Below are positions 1-9,146 of a stretch of DNA of 64,000 nucleotides, piece by piece. Location of the stretch: contig JAFLVK010000002.1 in the NCBI GenBank assembly GCA_022508345.1, positions 1 to 64,000 of the forward strand, in the 5' to 3' direction. Under the pieces are notes generated by a model. That model was not told the DNA's origin, did not search any database, and worked only from the letters and a program-made list of their open reading frames with translations. Every line of letters begins with the position of its first letter. Within the stretch, counting starts at the first letter, position 1. The position numbers were made by a program, and so were the translations under genes. Source of the stretch: Clostridiales bacterium. GTDB taxonomy: Bacteria; Bacillota; Clostridia; Christensenellales; CAG-314.

Positions 1-733
1 CAATTGATTCACCTACAAAGTAGTCCTTTTTGACGTTGTCCGTATTTATCCAAATGTACATCAACTCACGAGTCTTTTCTTCTACAGGTTTCTCAATTAC
101 AATAGTTGTAGGTTCTGCGTTTTGAACAATGGGTTGAGTTGTTTCTTCTACAACAGGAGCTGGCTGCTCCACAACTTTAGCTTGGCGCTCCTCTACAGAT
201 ATTGTATATGAAGCAGACATGTTTTCGTATTTAACCGTTACAACCTTAATGCCCGCTGTGTACATGTACGGTTTTATTACGTACACAGTGCCATGTGTTT
301 TGTCCTTTTTAGCCAAGCGTGCGTAAGTGTCGTTATCTACTATTGTGTAATCTACAAGGCTTTCCGAGGTTGGTAGGACGTTGTATTCTCCGTTTACAAC
401 CAAGCCATCACAGGTAAAACCGTCACCGGCAACAAATGCACGCTGTACGACCCCAAGGTCGAGCGTGATACCCGTAAGCTCACGCTCTACTTCTGTTTTG
501 GGTTCGTTTATGTAAATTACGTCGTTTTTTTGTGTAGTTGGTTGCGCTACAGTGTATAACACATTTTGCTCGGCTTGATTTTTTATCCTGTTGCGTATAA
601 TGAGATATATTATCAGTGAAATGGCCACTACCGCAATTAACGCTTGAATAATTATTAGCCAAACAATTGTTGTGTTGGAGCTCCAGTCGAAGTTGTTACC
701 GAAGAAGCTTACTTTGTTTAATAAGTTTACCAT
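1..733 (-). CDS. Single-TM protein with Ig-like domains, family A paralog A0 (partial; continues off the left edge)
   Basis: Reverse complement from the ATG at 733 reads MVNLLNKVSFFGNNFDWSSNTTIVWLIIIQALIAVVAISLIIYLIIRNRIKNQAEQ... through ...TRELMYIWINTDNVKKDYFVGESI at base 1 with no stop. Very similar to the 10729..12354 product. RBS-like agaggt upstream. Missing from the ORF track because it has no stop in the window. Confidence 0.85.
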   Translation of the reverse strand, partial: MVNLLNKVSFFGNNFDWSSNTTIVWLIIIQALIAVVAISLIIYLIIRNRIKNQAEQNVLYTVAQPTTQKNDVIYINEPKTEVERELTGITLDLGVVQRAFVAGDGFTCDGLVVNGEYNVLPTSESLVDYTIVDNDTYARLAKKDKTHGTVYVIKPYMYTAGIKVVTVKYENMSASYTISVEERQAKVVEQPAPVVEETTQPIVQNAEPTTIVIEKPVEEKTRELMYIWINTDNVKKDYFVGESI

Positions 734-754
734 TTGATTTACCTCTTTTGCACC

Positions 755-3700
755 TTACGCTACCGTTCTACGACGAACGATAAACATTGCAGCGATAATT
801 ACGATTGCTTGAGCAACCAACGATACAACGGCAACACCGATATCCAATATATCTTCTGCTGTATTGTCAAGTTGGCTTACAATTTCGCCAATGTTGCTTA
901 CACCCTTTTCACCAGCTTGTTTAGCTTCTTCGGGAGTAACTGCTTGCTCTATCTTTTTCTTAGCGTCTTCGTATTCTTTGTCGAGTTGATCCTGCAATTC
1001 TTTCTTTTTTTCTTCACTCAGGTTGGGATTTTGCTCAATTTCTTTCTTAGCATCCTCGTATTTGTCCTCAAGGTCTTTCAATGCGCCGTCTTTAGCGTCT
1101 TTCAAGGTGCCACCTGTTGCTTGGTCAGCTTTGTCAACAACATCCACGATATCTGACATGCCTTGGTCTACTGCATCTTGAAGTTCGTCTTTGTTTGTAG
1201 CGTCATCAACGCCCTTTTTAGCGTTGTCAAGCGCATCGTCAATTTCACCCTTTGCCTGTTCCTTTTCTTCGTCTGTAAGGCCATCCATGCCGTCAATTGC
1301 GTCCTTAGCGTCCTGAGCTTTCTTGTCCAGGTCGTCCTTGGCCTTTTTCTTGGCTACATTAAGTTCTGCATCTTCAAGTGCTTTTTTGCCAGCTTGCAGT
1401 GCCTCTTCGACTTCTTCGGAAGTAACTGCGCTGTCTACTGCGTTTTGAGCCTTTTTGAGTTCCTCGTCGATTTTTTCAAGGATATCCTTTTTCTCGTCAT
1501 ATGTGAGGTCGTCACGGTTTCTAATTTCATCTTTCAAATTGTTTGCCGTGTTTTCAAGCTCTTTTTTGGCAGCTTCTTTTTCTTGTTCAAGGGTTTTGCC
1601 ACTTTCGCTACCGGGAGTTCCGTGCCCTTTGTTGCTTTCGCTCTTGTCAACACCGTTTAGAATGTCACCGATGGCCTTTTGTGCTTCGTCAGCTGCTTTC
1701 CTTGCATCTTCGGGAGTTTTTGCATTGTCAATTGCTTCCTCGGCTTTCTTAGCCGCCTCGTCAATAGCATCTTCGGCTGCCTTTCTGTCCTCGTCGCTCA
1801 GGTCGGGATAGTTATCCAGTGCGTCTTTAGCGTCTTGAGCCTTTTTCTTGACGTCATCTTGAGCCTTTTCTTTAGCGCTGTTCAGTTCAGCATCTTCGAT
1901 AGCTTTTGCACCGGCTTGTTTTGCCTGTTCTACTTCTTCGCTGTTAACTGACTTGTCAATTGCATCCTTAGCCTTTTGAAGCTCGCTTTCGATTCTGTCA
2001 ATAACCTCTTGCTTTTCTGCTTCGGTCATGTCGTTACGCTTTTTGATTTCGTTTTCAAGTTCGCGTGCCATATCTTCAAGCTCTTTCTTGGCAGCGTCCT
2101 TTTCTTCTTTCAAGCTGGGAGTACGGTTTTCGTCATCTTTGTCGCCGTGTCCGCCAAGCTTTTCGTCAACTTTGTCTATGATACCGCCGATATCCTTTTC
2201 CGCTTCATTTGCAGCGTTCTTTACATCTTCTACGGTCTCTGCCTTGTCGATATCTTTCTTAGCGTCTTCAACTCTTTGGTCTACTTCTTTCTTAGCGTCT
2301 TCAAGTTGACCGATTTCGTTTTCAAGTTCCGATTTTCTTCCCTCAAGTTCAGTTTTTTTCTGTTCGAGGTCAGATTTCTCGTTAAGAAGTCCGTCTCTCT
2401 TTTCTTCTAGCTCAGCTTTTTTGTCCTGAAGGTCCTTAAGTTGCTGCTCCAACTCTTTCTTTGTTTCTTCAAGTTCAGCACGTTTTTCTTCGGGCAAATT
2501 GTCCTGTGCAAGTTGGCTGTTTACGTTGTCCAGTGCGCCTTGAGCATCCTTTATTTTTTCTTCAAGGTCTTCAATTTCGCGCCCCAGGTCGCCAAGTTCG
2601 CTTTCTATTTCGCCCAATCTGTCTTCTATTTCGCCCAGACGGTCGTTTACATCATCAAGCTCTTCTTGTCTTTCGCCAATCATGCCGTCAAGCTCTTTGT
2701 TAGCGTCTTTGCCTTTCTGCTCTACGTCGCTAGTTGCCTTTTCCTTGGTGTAGTTCAGTTTTGCTTCGTCAAGCGCTTTTTCACCTGCTTTCTTTGCTGC
2801 TTCAACATCCTTGGAGTCAACTGCTTTTTCCAGCTCGTTCAAAGCCTTTTCAAGTTCAGCATCAATTCTGTCATTGATACCTTTCTTGTCTTCGTCTGTA
2901 AGGTCGCGACGGTTGTTGATTTCCTCTTTCAACTCTTTTGCTTTCTTTTCAAGAGCGTCACGTGCTTGCTGCTTTTCCTTTTCAAGGCTGGGCAACACGC
3001 TGTCAAGAATTGAACCAATGTCCTTTTCAGCCTCTGCTACTCTCCTGTTTACTTCGTCGGTAGTTGTAGCTTCGTCAATTGCATCAAGGGTATCTTCTAC
3101 TTTCTTGTCGATGTCCTTTTCTGCCTTTTTAAGGTCCTTAAGTTCTTGCTCAATTTGTTGCTTTCTTTCGGAAGATGTTGCAGAGTTATTCAGTTCTTGT
3201 TCAAGTTCTTCAATGCGCTTTTCAATTTCAGATTTAGCGTTTTCACCTTTTTGCACAACTTCTTCGCGAGCCTTTTCCTTGGTGTAGTTCAGCTCAGCTT
3301 CTTCAAGGGCCTTTTCGCCTGCTTTCTTTGCTTCGTCAACCTTGTCAATGTCTACTGCATTGTCGATTGCCTGTTCAGCCTTGGTAAGCTCGTCGTTAAT
3401 TCTGTCAGTAATGCCCTTCTTGTCTTCGTCAGAAAGTCCCTCACGACTGTTAACTTCGTCGACTAAATCTTTTGCCTTTTGTTCAAGCTCCTCCTTAGCC
3501 TCAGCCTTTTTGCTTGCCAGTTTTCCCTTGGGATCGTCGGGATCATCGGGTTCTTCAGGGTCCGTACCGGGAGTTTGATGTCCCTTTTCGTTTTCGCTGT
3601 CGTCAACGCCCTGAATAATGTCGCCGAATGCCTTATCTGCTGCGTCGCCTGCTTTCTTTACGTCGTCAACGTCTTCTGCATCATTTATGTCCTTTTCAGC

Positions 3701-6700
3701 TTTTTTGCGTGCTTCTTCAATAGCATCCTGAGCTGCTTTCCTGTCCTCTTCGCTCAGTTCGGGATACTTGTTCAGTGCATCATTAGCTTCCTGTGCCTTT
3801 TTGTTGACACCTTCCAAAGTTTTGTCTTTGAAATAGTTGAGTTCAGCGTTTTCCAAAGCTTCAAGGCCTTTTTGCTTAGCAGATTCAACACTTTCCGAGT
3901 CAGTTGCGCTGTTCAGCTCTTCCAATGCTTTTGCAAGTTCTTCTTGTATTCTGTCTATAATGCCCTTTCTGTCTTCTTCGCTAAGCCCCGGACGTCTTTT
4001 TACTTCGTATTCAAGTTCCTTTGCCTTGTCTTCCAAAGCTTTTTTTGCGGCGTCCTTTTTCAACTCATTGTCGATATCTTCGCTTTTTGTGCCTGCAATG
4101 TCGTCAAACTTGCCGCCCTCAACGACGTCCTCTAGCACATCGCCTATTTCGCCCTTGTCCTTGGCATCGTCAACCCTGTCAATGGCATCTTCTTCCGCCT
4201 GGCCGACGAGATCCTTTAAGATCTCGCCGTCCTCTGGGGAAAGATCGCCATCGGCAACGCGTTGATCAATTTCGTCTCTAGCTTCTTGCGCTGCGCGACG
4301 TATTTCGTTTTTTGCTTCCCATCTGGTTACTACCAAGTCGTAATATACACCAGCCTCTATCGCCTTAGCCAAAGCAACGTCTAATGCTGCTCCGTCACCG
4401 CTTTCAAGTGCTGCTTGGTATTCCGCATAAGCTTCCTTAAGTCTGTTACCTGCTTCGGTAACTTCCTGTTTGTATTGTGCGTTTTCTCTTTCAGTAAGAT
4501 AAGGCAGGTCTGCAATGTTGGTTTCAACTACGTTCTCGCCCTCTTCTGCAATTACTGCAACTTCGAATACTTCATCGTAGTCTCTATCCGGTTCTGCTGT
4601 TGCATTAGCGTTCTTCTTGTTTCGTGCATAAGCATTTGTCACTTTTGCACCGTCAATTTGTTGTTCGCTTGCGCTTTCCTGTCTGCCATCGAAGTCGTCA
4701 AGCAGCCCACCAAGCCAGTCTTCGAAGTCTTGTTGGTTGCCTTCCTTGAAGTAACCGCAGTTTGCGCATACTCCAAAGCCTGCATTACTAAATGCGTGCT
4801 CAAGCTTGTCAATCTTGCCTAGTCCGATAGTATCCAGCCAATCTGCAAGCGCTGCTGCATCACCAATTGGGTTGGTGCCTTGTGCATCTGCAATAAACAA
4901 CTTGCACAGCACGCATGTGTAGTAAGCTTCCTGTCCGTAGGACGTGCAGGTTGCAGGTATCTTTTCCGATACCAAACCAAGGTAATCGGTGTGCGCAAAT
5001 CTTCCTGTTTCTTCCTTGCAAACGGGGCATGCCTGATAGTGAGTACCGTCATTGCCTGCAATGTAGGGGTAAGTTTCGAAGTCGCTCCAATTGTGCACTG
5101 TCATGCCTGCGGAAATAGAACCGCAGTCGTCACAAGCGTACCAGTGTCCGGCAACGCTGTGCGTGAAGCCTTCCTCACTGTAGGTGTGGGGAGCCTTGGC
5201 ACTGAGGTTGTCACATTCCTTGCAGTAACCAATGTGATAATTGTTGTCTGTCTTGTCAATTGCCCAGTACAGTACCACGTGGGGAGACCTGTCCTTGCCT
5301 TCGTAACCGCAGTCCTGTTGACATGCGTGGAAGTGACAGCCCTCGCTTTGTGACCAATTGCTACCTTCGTCAAAGATGTGCTTGCTTACAATGTCTGATT
5401 TAGAGCAGGTGTCGCAGTATCCATGGTGATTTGTCTCATCTACAGATTTGTAGGAAACAATTACGTGCACTGCTTTTACTGTGTCGTGCGTACACACGTC
5501 GCAGTGTTGCCAGTGCTCAGTTTGGCTTGTGGTTACCCACTCCAGCTCGTGGCTGACGTGCTCTGTTTCGTATACACACTTTTGGCAATATTGCCAGTGT
5601 TTGCTTGCATCTGTAGATTTCCACAGCAAGTCTCCGTGGCTTACAGTTGCGTTTTCGTATTTACAATTTACATTTTGGCACATCTGATGGTGACCTTGTT
5701 CACCGTCATTTATATATGTATTGCCGTAGTCATGTGCTGCATCGTTACGCGTGTAGTTGCACTCTTTGCAGTACTCCCAGTGTTTGAGGCTGGTGTTCGT
5801 CCACGTCATGTCGTGGTTTTTGCCAACTGTTACGTAACAACCGTTGTACAGGCACTCTGTTGTGTGCTGTGTATCTGTGCTCACAATTCCACTACCCTTC
5901 CAGCTGTCGGGGTATTGCGGATCGTGCGTGTCACTCTTGCCACAACCATTAGCTGTACATGTACGCTTGTGCTGTGTTCCGTTCAGTACATAACCTGCAC
6001 CATAGCCGTGATCCTTGTAGATGTTTACCGCACACTCACTGTACGTGCATTTTCCGTAGTGTTGAGCACTGTTTGCATTTGTCCATTTGCTGGGCAAGTT
6101 TTCCGTGTGAGATTGGTATTTGCTGCATACCGAGCATTTACGGTAGTGAGTTGTACCGCTTTCGCTGTATGCACCTGTGTGCGCGCCGTAAATTGTGATG
6201 TTACATGCGCTGTTGTTGCAAATACCATTGTGGCGACTGTCGTCACCTTGGTTCCATGTGCCTGCTGTTACCGCAGCATTGTGCGTGTCAGTTGTGCCAC
6301 AGTTATTAGCACACTTACGTGTATGCGCACTACCGATACTGTCTCCACCTGTAAAGGTGTTTGCTGTCCAACTGTGTCCAGTTGCAGAAACTGTATACGT
6401 ACGGTTTGAAGAGGTTGATACTGTCTGGCTTTGGTATGTTACAGAAGCCTTGACCACCTTGCTACCGTTTACCGTACACGTAGGTGCTGAGTAAGACACC
6501 TGCGATACAGTGGGAGTTTGATTAGTAACTGTTGTACCACAACTGTTGCTACATCTCAATGTAACCTTAACTGTAATGCTGTTTACCTGCGATACTGTTA
6601 TCGTTGTACTAGAGGGAGTCCAAGTCCAATCACTTGCGTTTGCATACCACTTGTGTCCAAGTGCAGATATTGTGTATGTCTTTGAGTTACTAAGACTTCC

Positions 6701-8620
6701 GTATGTACTAGATAGCGTTGCTGTGTATGCAGCCGATCCTGTAGCTGTACATGTGGGAGCTTTGTACGTTCCTGCTATTGCAGTTACTGTTTGTGATGTT
6801 GTAGTGCTACAATTACCACACTTCAAGCTCGCCGTTGCCGAAACACTGCTCGGTCTGCTTGACTGTGTAGTAGCGGAGGGATTCCATGTCCAACTGCTTG
6901 CAGACCAGGAGTGTCCGGTTGCCGAAATTGTGTATGTCTTGGAATTACTCAAGCTACCGTATGTAGCAGACAGGGTTGCTGTGTAAGCAGCCGATCCTGT
7001 TGCTGTACAGGTAGGTGCTTTATAAGTTCCTGCTGTTGCGGTAACAGTTGAAGATGTTGTAGTGCTACACTTACTACACTTCAAGCTTGCCGTTGCAGTT
7101 ACACTGCTTGGCTTGCTTGCCTGTGTCGCAGCTGAGGGATTCCATGTCCAGCTGCTTGCAGACCAACTGTGTCCAGTTGCTGCAATAAAATAACCGGATG
7201 AAACAGATATGCCGTATGGAGAAGGCAGTGATGCCGTATAAGCAGCAAAACCTCTATCTGTACAGGTTGGAGCGCTATAACTGTCTTCTTCTACAGTTGC
7301 AGATTGTGATGTCGTAGTACTGCATATGTTACACTTTAAACTGAATGTTGCAGTTACACTGCTTGGTTTACTTGCCAGTGTCGTATTAATTGATGGGTTC
7401 CATGTAACGTCTCCAGACCAATTGTGAGGACCAATTGTCAATTCTTTACCACTGACACCTATACAATAATCCGGATCATCACAAGTGAAATATGACTTGT
7501 ATGATGATGCCACTCCTCCTGAAGTAAATACTCTTCTGGAAGATATTCCTTTGTAGATACCAATTCTAGCTGACGATGAAAGTGATGTTATGTTAATTGT
7601 ACCAAATCCATACAGATTTCGTGTTCGTACATCACTCGTATTACCTGTGATTTTTGGAGCACCAGATAAATTGAAAGTCGCACTGTCTGACACGTACATG
7701 CCACAATTTTGATTGCCTGTAATTGTTCCGCCACTCAAATTACAAGTACCACCGAACACTTTCACACCTTCGCCAATGCATCCATTTATTGTTCCGCCAG
7801 ACATATTGAATACATTAGATGTACCCTCCCCCCAAAAAACTACGCCAGTGGCATTATAGCTTGTGGTGGTCGAAATAGTTCCACCTGTCATTGTAAATGA
7901 ACCGTCATTACATGTTACACCGCCGTGAAATAATCCACCATTAAGTGTAACTTGTCCACCCTCATCAACAAATATACGGGATGTAATTGCACCTGTATCA
8001 CCGTTAATTGTTAAACTTCCATTCGCATAGACATATAAACGGTCCTTGCCGCTTAAAGTATAATTACCTAAATTTAGGGTTAGCGATCTGTTCAGATTAT
8101 TCAAGGATTGAGAAGCAGTAAGTTGAATATTTGCACCAAGCGTAATTGTGCCATATGACGAACTGTTCCAGTAAGTTTTAAATTGATCAGCTGTAGTTGG
8201 CGTACCTGTACTTGCTATCGGCATAACATCGTTCTCACCCGAATGATCTTCTTCAGGAAGCTCGTCTACCGAGATTACAGGTTCGCTTGCTACTGCAGAC
8301 TCCTCAACGGGTTCTTCTGCCACCAGTTCCTCAACAGGAGCTTCAGCAAGTTCCTCTTCAGCCAGGTCGTCACCATCGTCGTAAACGATATCACCGTCAC
8401 CGCTGATTGCGCCAGACTGCTCCAGCTTGAATTTCTTCTCCGCATTGGCAATCTGCTTTTCGCGTGCCTGTTGCAGTTCCGTTGCCTGTTGCGTAGCCTC
8501 AGCTGCTGTTGCCACTTGAAGTGAACTAGCAAGAGCTACAGAGACAATCATGCACAGCACAAGCGCTATCAACACGATTGCTGTTGCTATTGTCTTTTTT
8601 GTTATAAGGTTGGATTTCAT
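755..8620 (-). CDS. Giant modular surface protein B1 (2621 aa): signal peptide, beta-helix-like repeats, Cys/His-rich repeats, DUF1542-like helical repeats, C-terminal TM anchor
   Basis: Signal peptide MKSNLITKKTIATAIVLIALVLCMIVSVALASS; GGTI.G/SGGTITGN repeats typical of right-handed beta-helices; many CxxC/H motifs; repeated AKKELE..LTDEEK..I..I..A..AI..A..SEEVE.A...G..A..DAELN modules; C-terminus GVAVVSLVAQAIVIIAAMFIVRRRTVA; RBS aaaggagg. Confidence 0.93.
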   Translation of the reverse strand: MKSNLITKKTIATAIVLIALVLCMIVSVALASSLQVATAAEATQQATELQQAREKQIANAEKKFKLEQSGAISGDGDIVYDDGDDLAEEELAEAPVEELVAEEPVEESAVASEPVISVDELPEEDHSGENDVMPIASTGTPTTADQFKTYWNSSSYGTITLGANIQLTASQSLNNLNRSLTLNLGNYTLSGKDRLYVYANGSLTINGDTGAITSRIFVDEGGQVTLNGGLFHGGVTCNDGSFTMTGGTISTTTSYNATGVVFWGEGTSNVFNMSGGTINGCIGEGVKVFGGTCNLSGGTITGNQNCGMYVSDSATFNLSGAPKITGNTSDVRTRNLYGFGTINITSLSSSARIGIYKGISSRRVFTSGGVASSYKSYFTCDDPDYCIGVSGKELTIGPHNWSGDVTWNPSINTTLASKPSSVTATFSLKCNICSTTTSQSATVEEDSYSAPTCTDRGFAAYTASLPSPYGISVSSGYFIAATGHSWSASSWTWNPSAATQASKPSSVTATASLKCSKCSTTTSSTVTATAGTYKAPTCTATGSAAYTATLSATYGSLSNSKTYTISATGHSWSASSWTWNPSATTQSSRPSSVSATASLKCGNCSTTTSQTVTAIAGTYKAPTCTATGSAAYTATLSSTYGSLSNSKTYTISALGHKWYANASDWTWTPSSTTITVSQVNSITVKVTLRCSNSCGTTVTNQTPTVSQVSYSAPTCTVNGSKVVKASVTYQSQTVSTSSNRTYTVSATGHSWTANTFTGGDSIGSAHTRKCANNCGTTDTHNAAVTAGTWNQGDDSRHNGICNNSACNITIYGAHTGAYSESGTTHYRKCSVCSKYQSHTENLPSKWTNANSAQHYGKCTYSECAVNIYKDHGYGAGYVLNGTQHKRTCTANGCGKSDTHDPQYPDSWKGSGIVSTDTQHTTECLYNGCYVTVGKNHDMTWTNTSLKHWEYCKECNYTRNDAAHDYGNTYINDGEQGHHQMCQNVNCKYENATVSHGDLLWKSTDASKHWQYCQKCVYETEHVSHELEWVTTSQTEHWQHCDVCTHDTVKAVHVIVSYKSVDETNHHGYCDTCSKSDIVSKHIFDEGSNWSQSEGCHFHACQQDCGYEGKDRSPHVVLYWAIDKTDNNYHIGYCKECDNLSAKAPHTYSEEGFTHSVAGHWYACDDCGSISAGMTVHNWSDFETYPYIAGNDGTHYQACPVCKEETGRFAHTDYLGLVSEKIPATCTSYGQEAYYTCVLCKLFIADAQGTNPIGDAAALADWLDTIGLGKIDKLEHAFSNAGFGVCANCGYFKEGNQQDFEDWLGGLLDDFDGRQESASEQQIDGAKVTNAYARNKKNANATAEPDRDYDEVFEVAVIAEEGENVVETNIADLPYLTERENAQYKQEVTEAGNRLKEAYAEYQAALESGDGAALDVALAKAIEAGVYYDLVVTRWEAKNEIRRAAQEARDEIDQRVADGDLSPEDGEILKDLVGQAEEDAIDRVDDAKDKGEIGDVLEDVVEGGKFDDIAGTKSEDIDNELKKDAAKKALEDKAKELEYEVKRRPGLSEEDRKGIIDRIQEELAKALEELNSATDSESVESAKQKGLEALENAELNYFKDKTLEGVNKKAQEANDALNKYPELSEEDRKAAQDAIEEARKKAEKDINDAEDVDDVKKAGDAADKAFGDIIQGVDDSENEKGHQTPGTDPEEPDDPDDPKGKLASKKAEAKEELEQKAKDLVDEVNSREGLSDEDKKGITDRINDELTKAEQAIDNAVDIDKVDEAKKAGEKALEEAELNYTKEKAREEVVQKGENAKSEIEKRIEELEQELNNSATSSERKQQIEQELKDLKKAEKDIDKKVEDTLDAIDEATTTDEVNRRVAEAEKDIGSILDSVLPSLEKEKQQARDALEKKAKELKEEINNRRDLTDEDKKGINDRIDAELEKALNELEKAVDSKDVEAAKKAGEKALDEAKLNYTKEKATSDVEQKGKDANKELDGMIGERQEELDDVNDRLGEIEDRLGEIESELGDLGREIEDLEEKIKDAQGALDNVNSQLAQDNLPEEKRAELEETKKELEQQLKDLQDKKAELEEKRDGLLNEKSDLEQKKTELEGRKSELENEIGQLEDAKKEVDQRVEDAKKDIDKAETVEDVKNAANEAEKDIGGIIDKVDEKLGGHGDKDDENRTPSLKEEKDAAKKELEDMARELENEIKKRNDMTEAEKQEVIDRIESELQKAKDAIDKSVNSEEVEQAKQAGAKAIEDAELNSAKEKAQDDVKKKAQDAKDALDNYPDLSDEDRKAAEDAIDEAAKKAEEAIDNAKTPEDARKAADEAQKAIGDILNGVDKSESNKGHGTPGSESGKTLEQEKEAAKKELENTANNLKDEIRNRDDLTYDEKKDILEKIDEELKKAQNAVDSAVTSEEVEEALQAGKKALEDAELNVAKKKAKDDLDKKAQDAKDAIDGMDGLTDEEKEQAKGEIDDALDNAKKGVDDATNKDELQDAVDQGMSDIVDVVDKADQATGGTLKDAKDGALKDLEDKYEDAKKEIEQNPNLSEEKKKELQDQLDKEYEDAKKKIEQAVTPEEAKQAGEKGVSNIGEIVSQLDNTAEDILDIGVAVVSLVAQAIVIIAAMFIVRRRTVA
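4985..6330 (-). repeat. Protein-level tandem repeat in B1: about 15 units of H-x2-3-C-x2-4-C-...-H
   Basis: By-eye count in the translation: AHTRKCANNC, RHNGICNNSAC, THYRKCSVC, QHYGKCTYSEC, QHKRTCTANGC, QHTTECLYNGC, KHWEYCKEC, HHQMCQNVNC, KHWQYCQKC, EHWQHCDVC, NHHGYCDTC, HFHACQQDC, YHIGYCKEC, GHWYACDDC, THYQACPVC. Confidence 0.8.
6653..7426 (-). repeat. 258-bp (86-aa) direct tandem repeat, about 3 copies, within B1
   Basis: gtgtcc anchor recurs at 6653, 6911 and 7169. Translations HSWSASSWTWNPSA.TQ.S.PSSV.ATASLKC..CSTTTS..VTA.AGTYKAPTCTATGSAAYTATL...YGSLSNSKTYTIS are nearly identical in two units; the outermost is diverged. Confidence 0.8.
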
Positions 8621-8930
8621 ATTTTATCCTCCTTTTAATTTTCCTTTTTATAATGTAATATGTCCGCCTCCACCCCACTGCGCCTGTGCGCTTACGGACT
8701 AACGGGGCTGTTCTCCTGGTTGTTACTGACAGAAATTGAAAAAAATTTTGTTCACCTATTATGTTAATAGACGAACAAAAATAGCAAAATGGGGTGAAAA
8801 ATTAAAAAAAAATCGCTTTTTTTGCAAAAAAATCTTGACACATGTGCATAAAGTGTGTATAATTAGGTCGAAATTGAGAAATTTTCTCACTTTTTGTGCA
8901 TATATTAACATAATAGACGCTCATTTTACG

Positions 8931-8958
8931 AAAACTCATACGCATAAGTATGAGTTTT
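8931..8958 (+). terminator. Perfect 11-bp hairpin with T-tract (intrinsic-terminator-like) between A1 and B1
   Basis: aaaactcatac-gcataa-gtatgagtttt followed by ttt. Confidence 0.6.
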
Positions 8959-9088
8959 TTTGCATAGAAAATCGCGATATGGGGTGTAATTTTGGCTTTG
9001 GGGCTTGAAAAATGTGCATAAAATGGTATTTTTATGCACAAATGCCTTAAATAGAAAAATTTGACAAATGAACGTAAATAAAACTACA

Positions 9089-9117
9089 AAAAAAATAGAC
9101 TCCCAGCAAAGGGAGCC
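9089..9117 (-). terminator. Intrinsic terminator downstream of A1
   Basis: Minus strand GGCTCCC-tttgct-GGGAGTC-TATTTTTTTT. Confidence 0.85.
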
Positions 9118-9146
9118 TATCGGCTTTTGATTAAATCAATATTTTA

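Noticed and set aside
6025-6246. Minus-strand alternative-frame ORFs rich in Thr/Ala within B1 (e.g. 4819..5061, 5101..5373, 6025..6246)
   Set aside because: Out-of-frame translations of the Cys/His repeat DNA; no independent start signals.
734-8524. Many plus-strand ORFs of 60-328 aa opposite B1 (e.g. 734..1156, 1163..1660, 2441..3013, 5423..6409)
   Set aside because: Antisense shadows of a repetitive, biased minus-strand gene; Cys/Phe/Val- or Ser-rich low-complexity products, no RBS, no recognisable domain.
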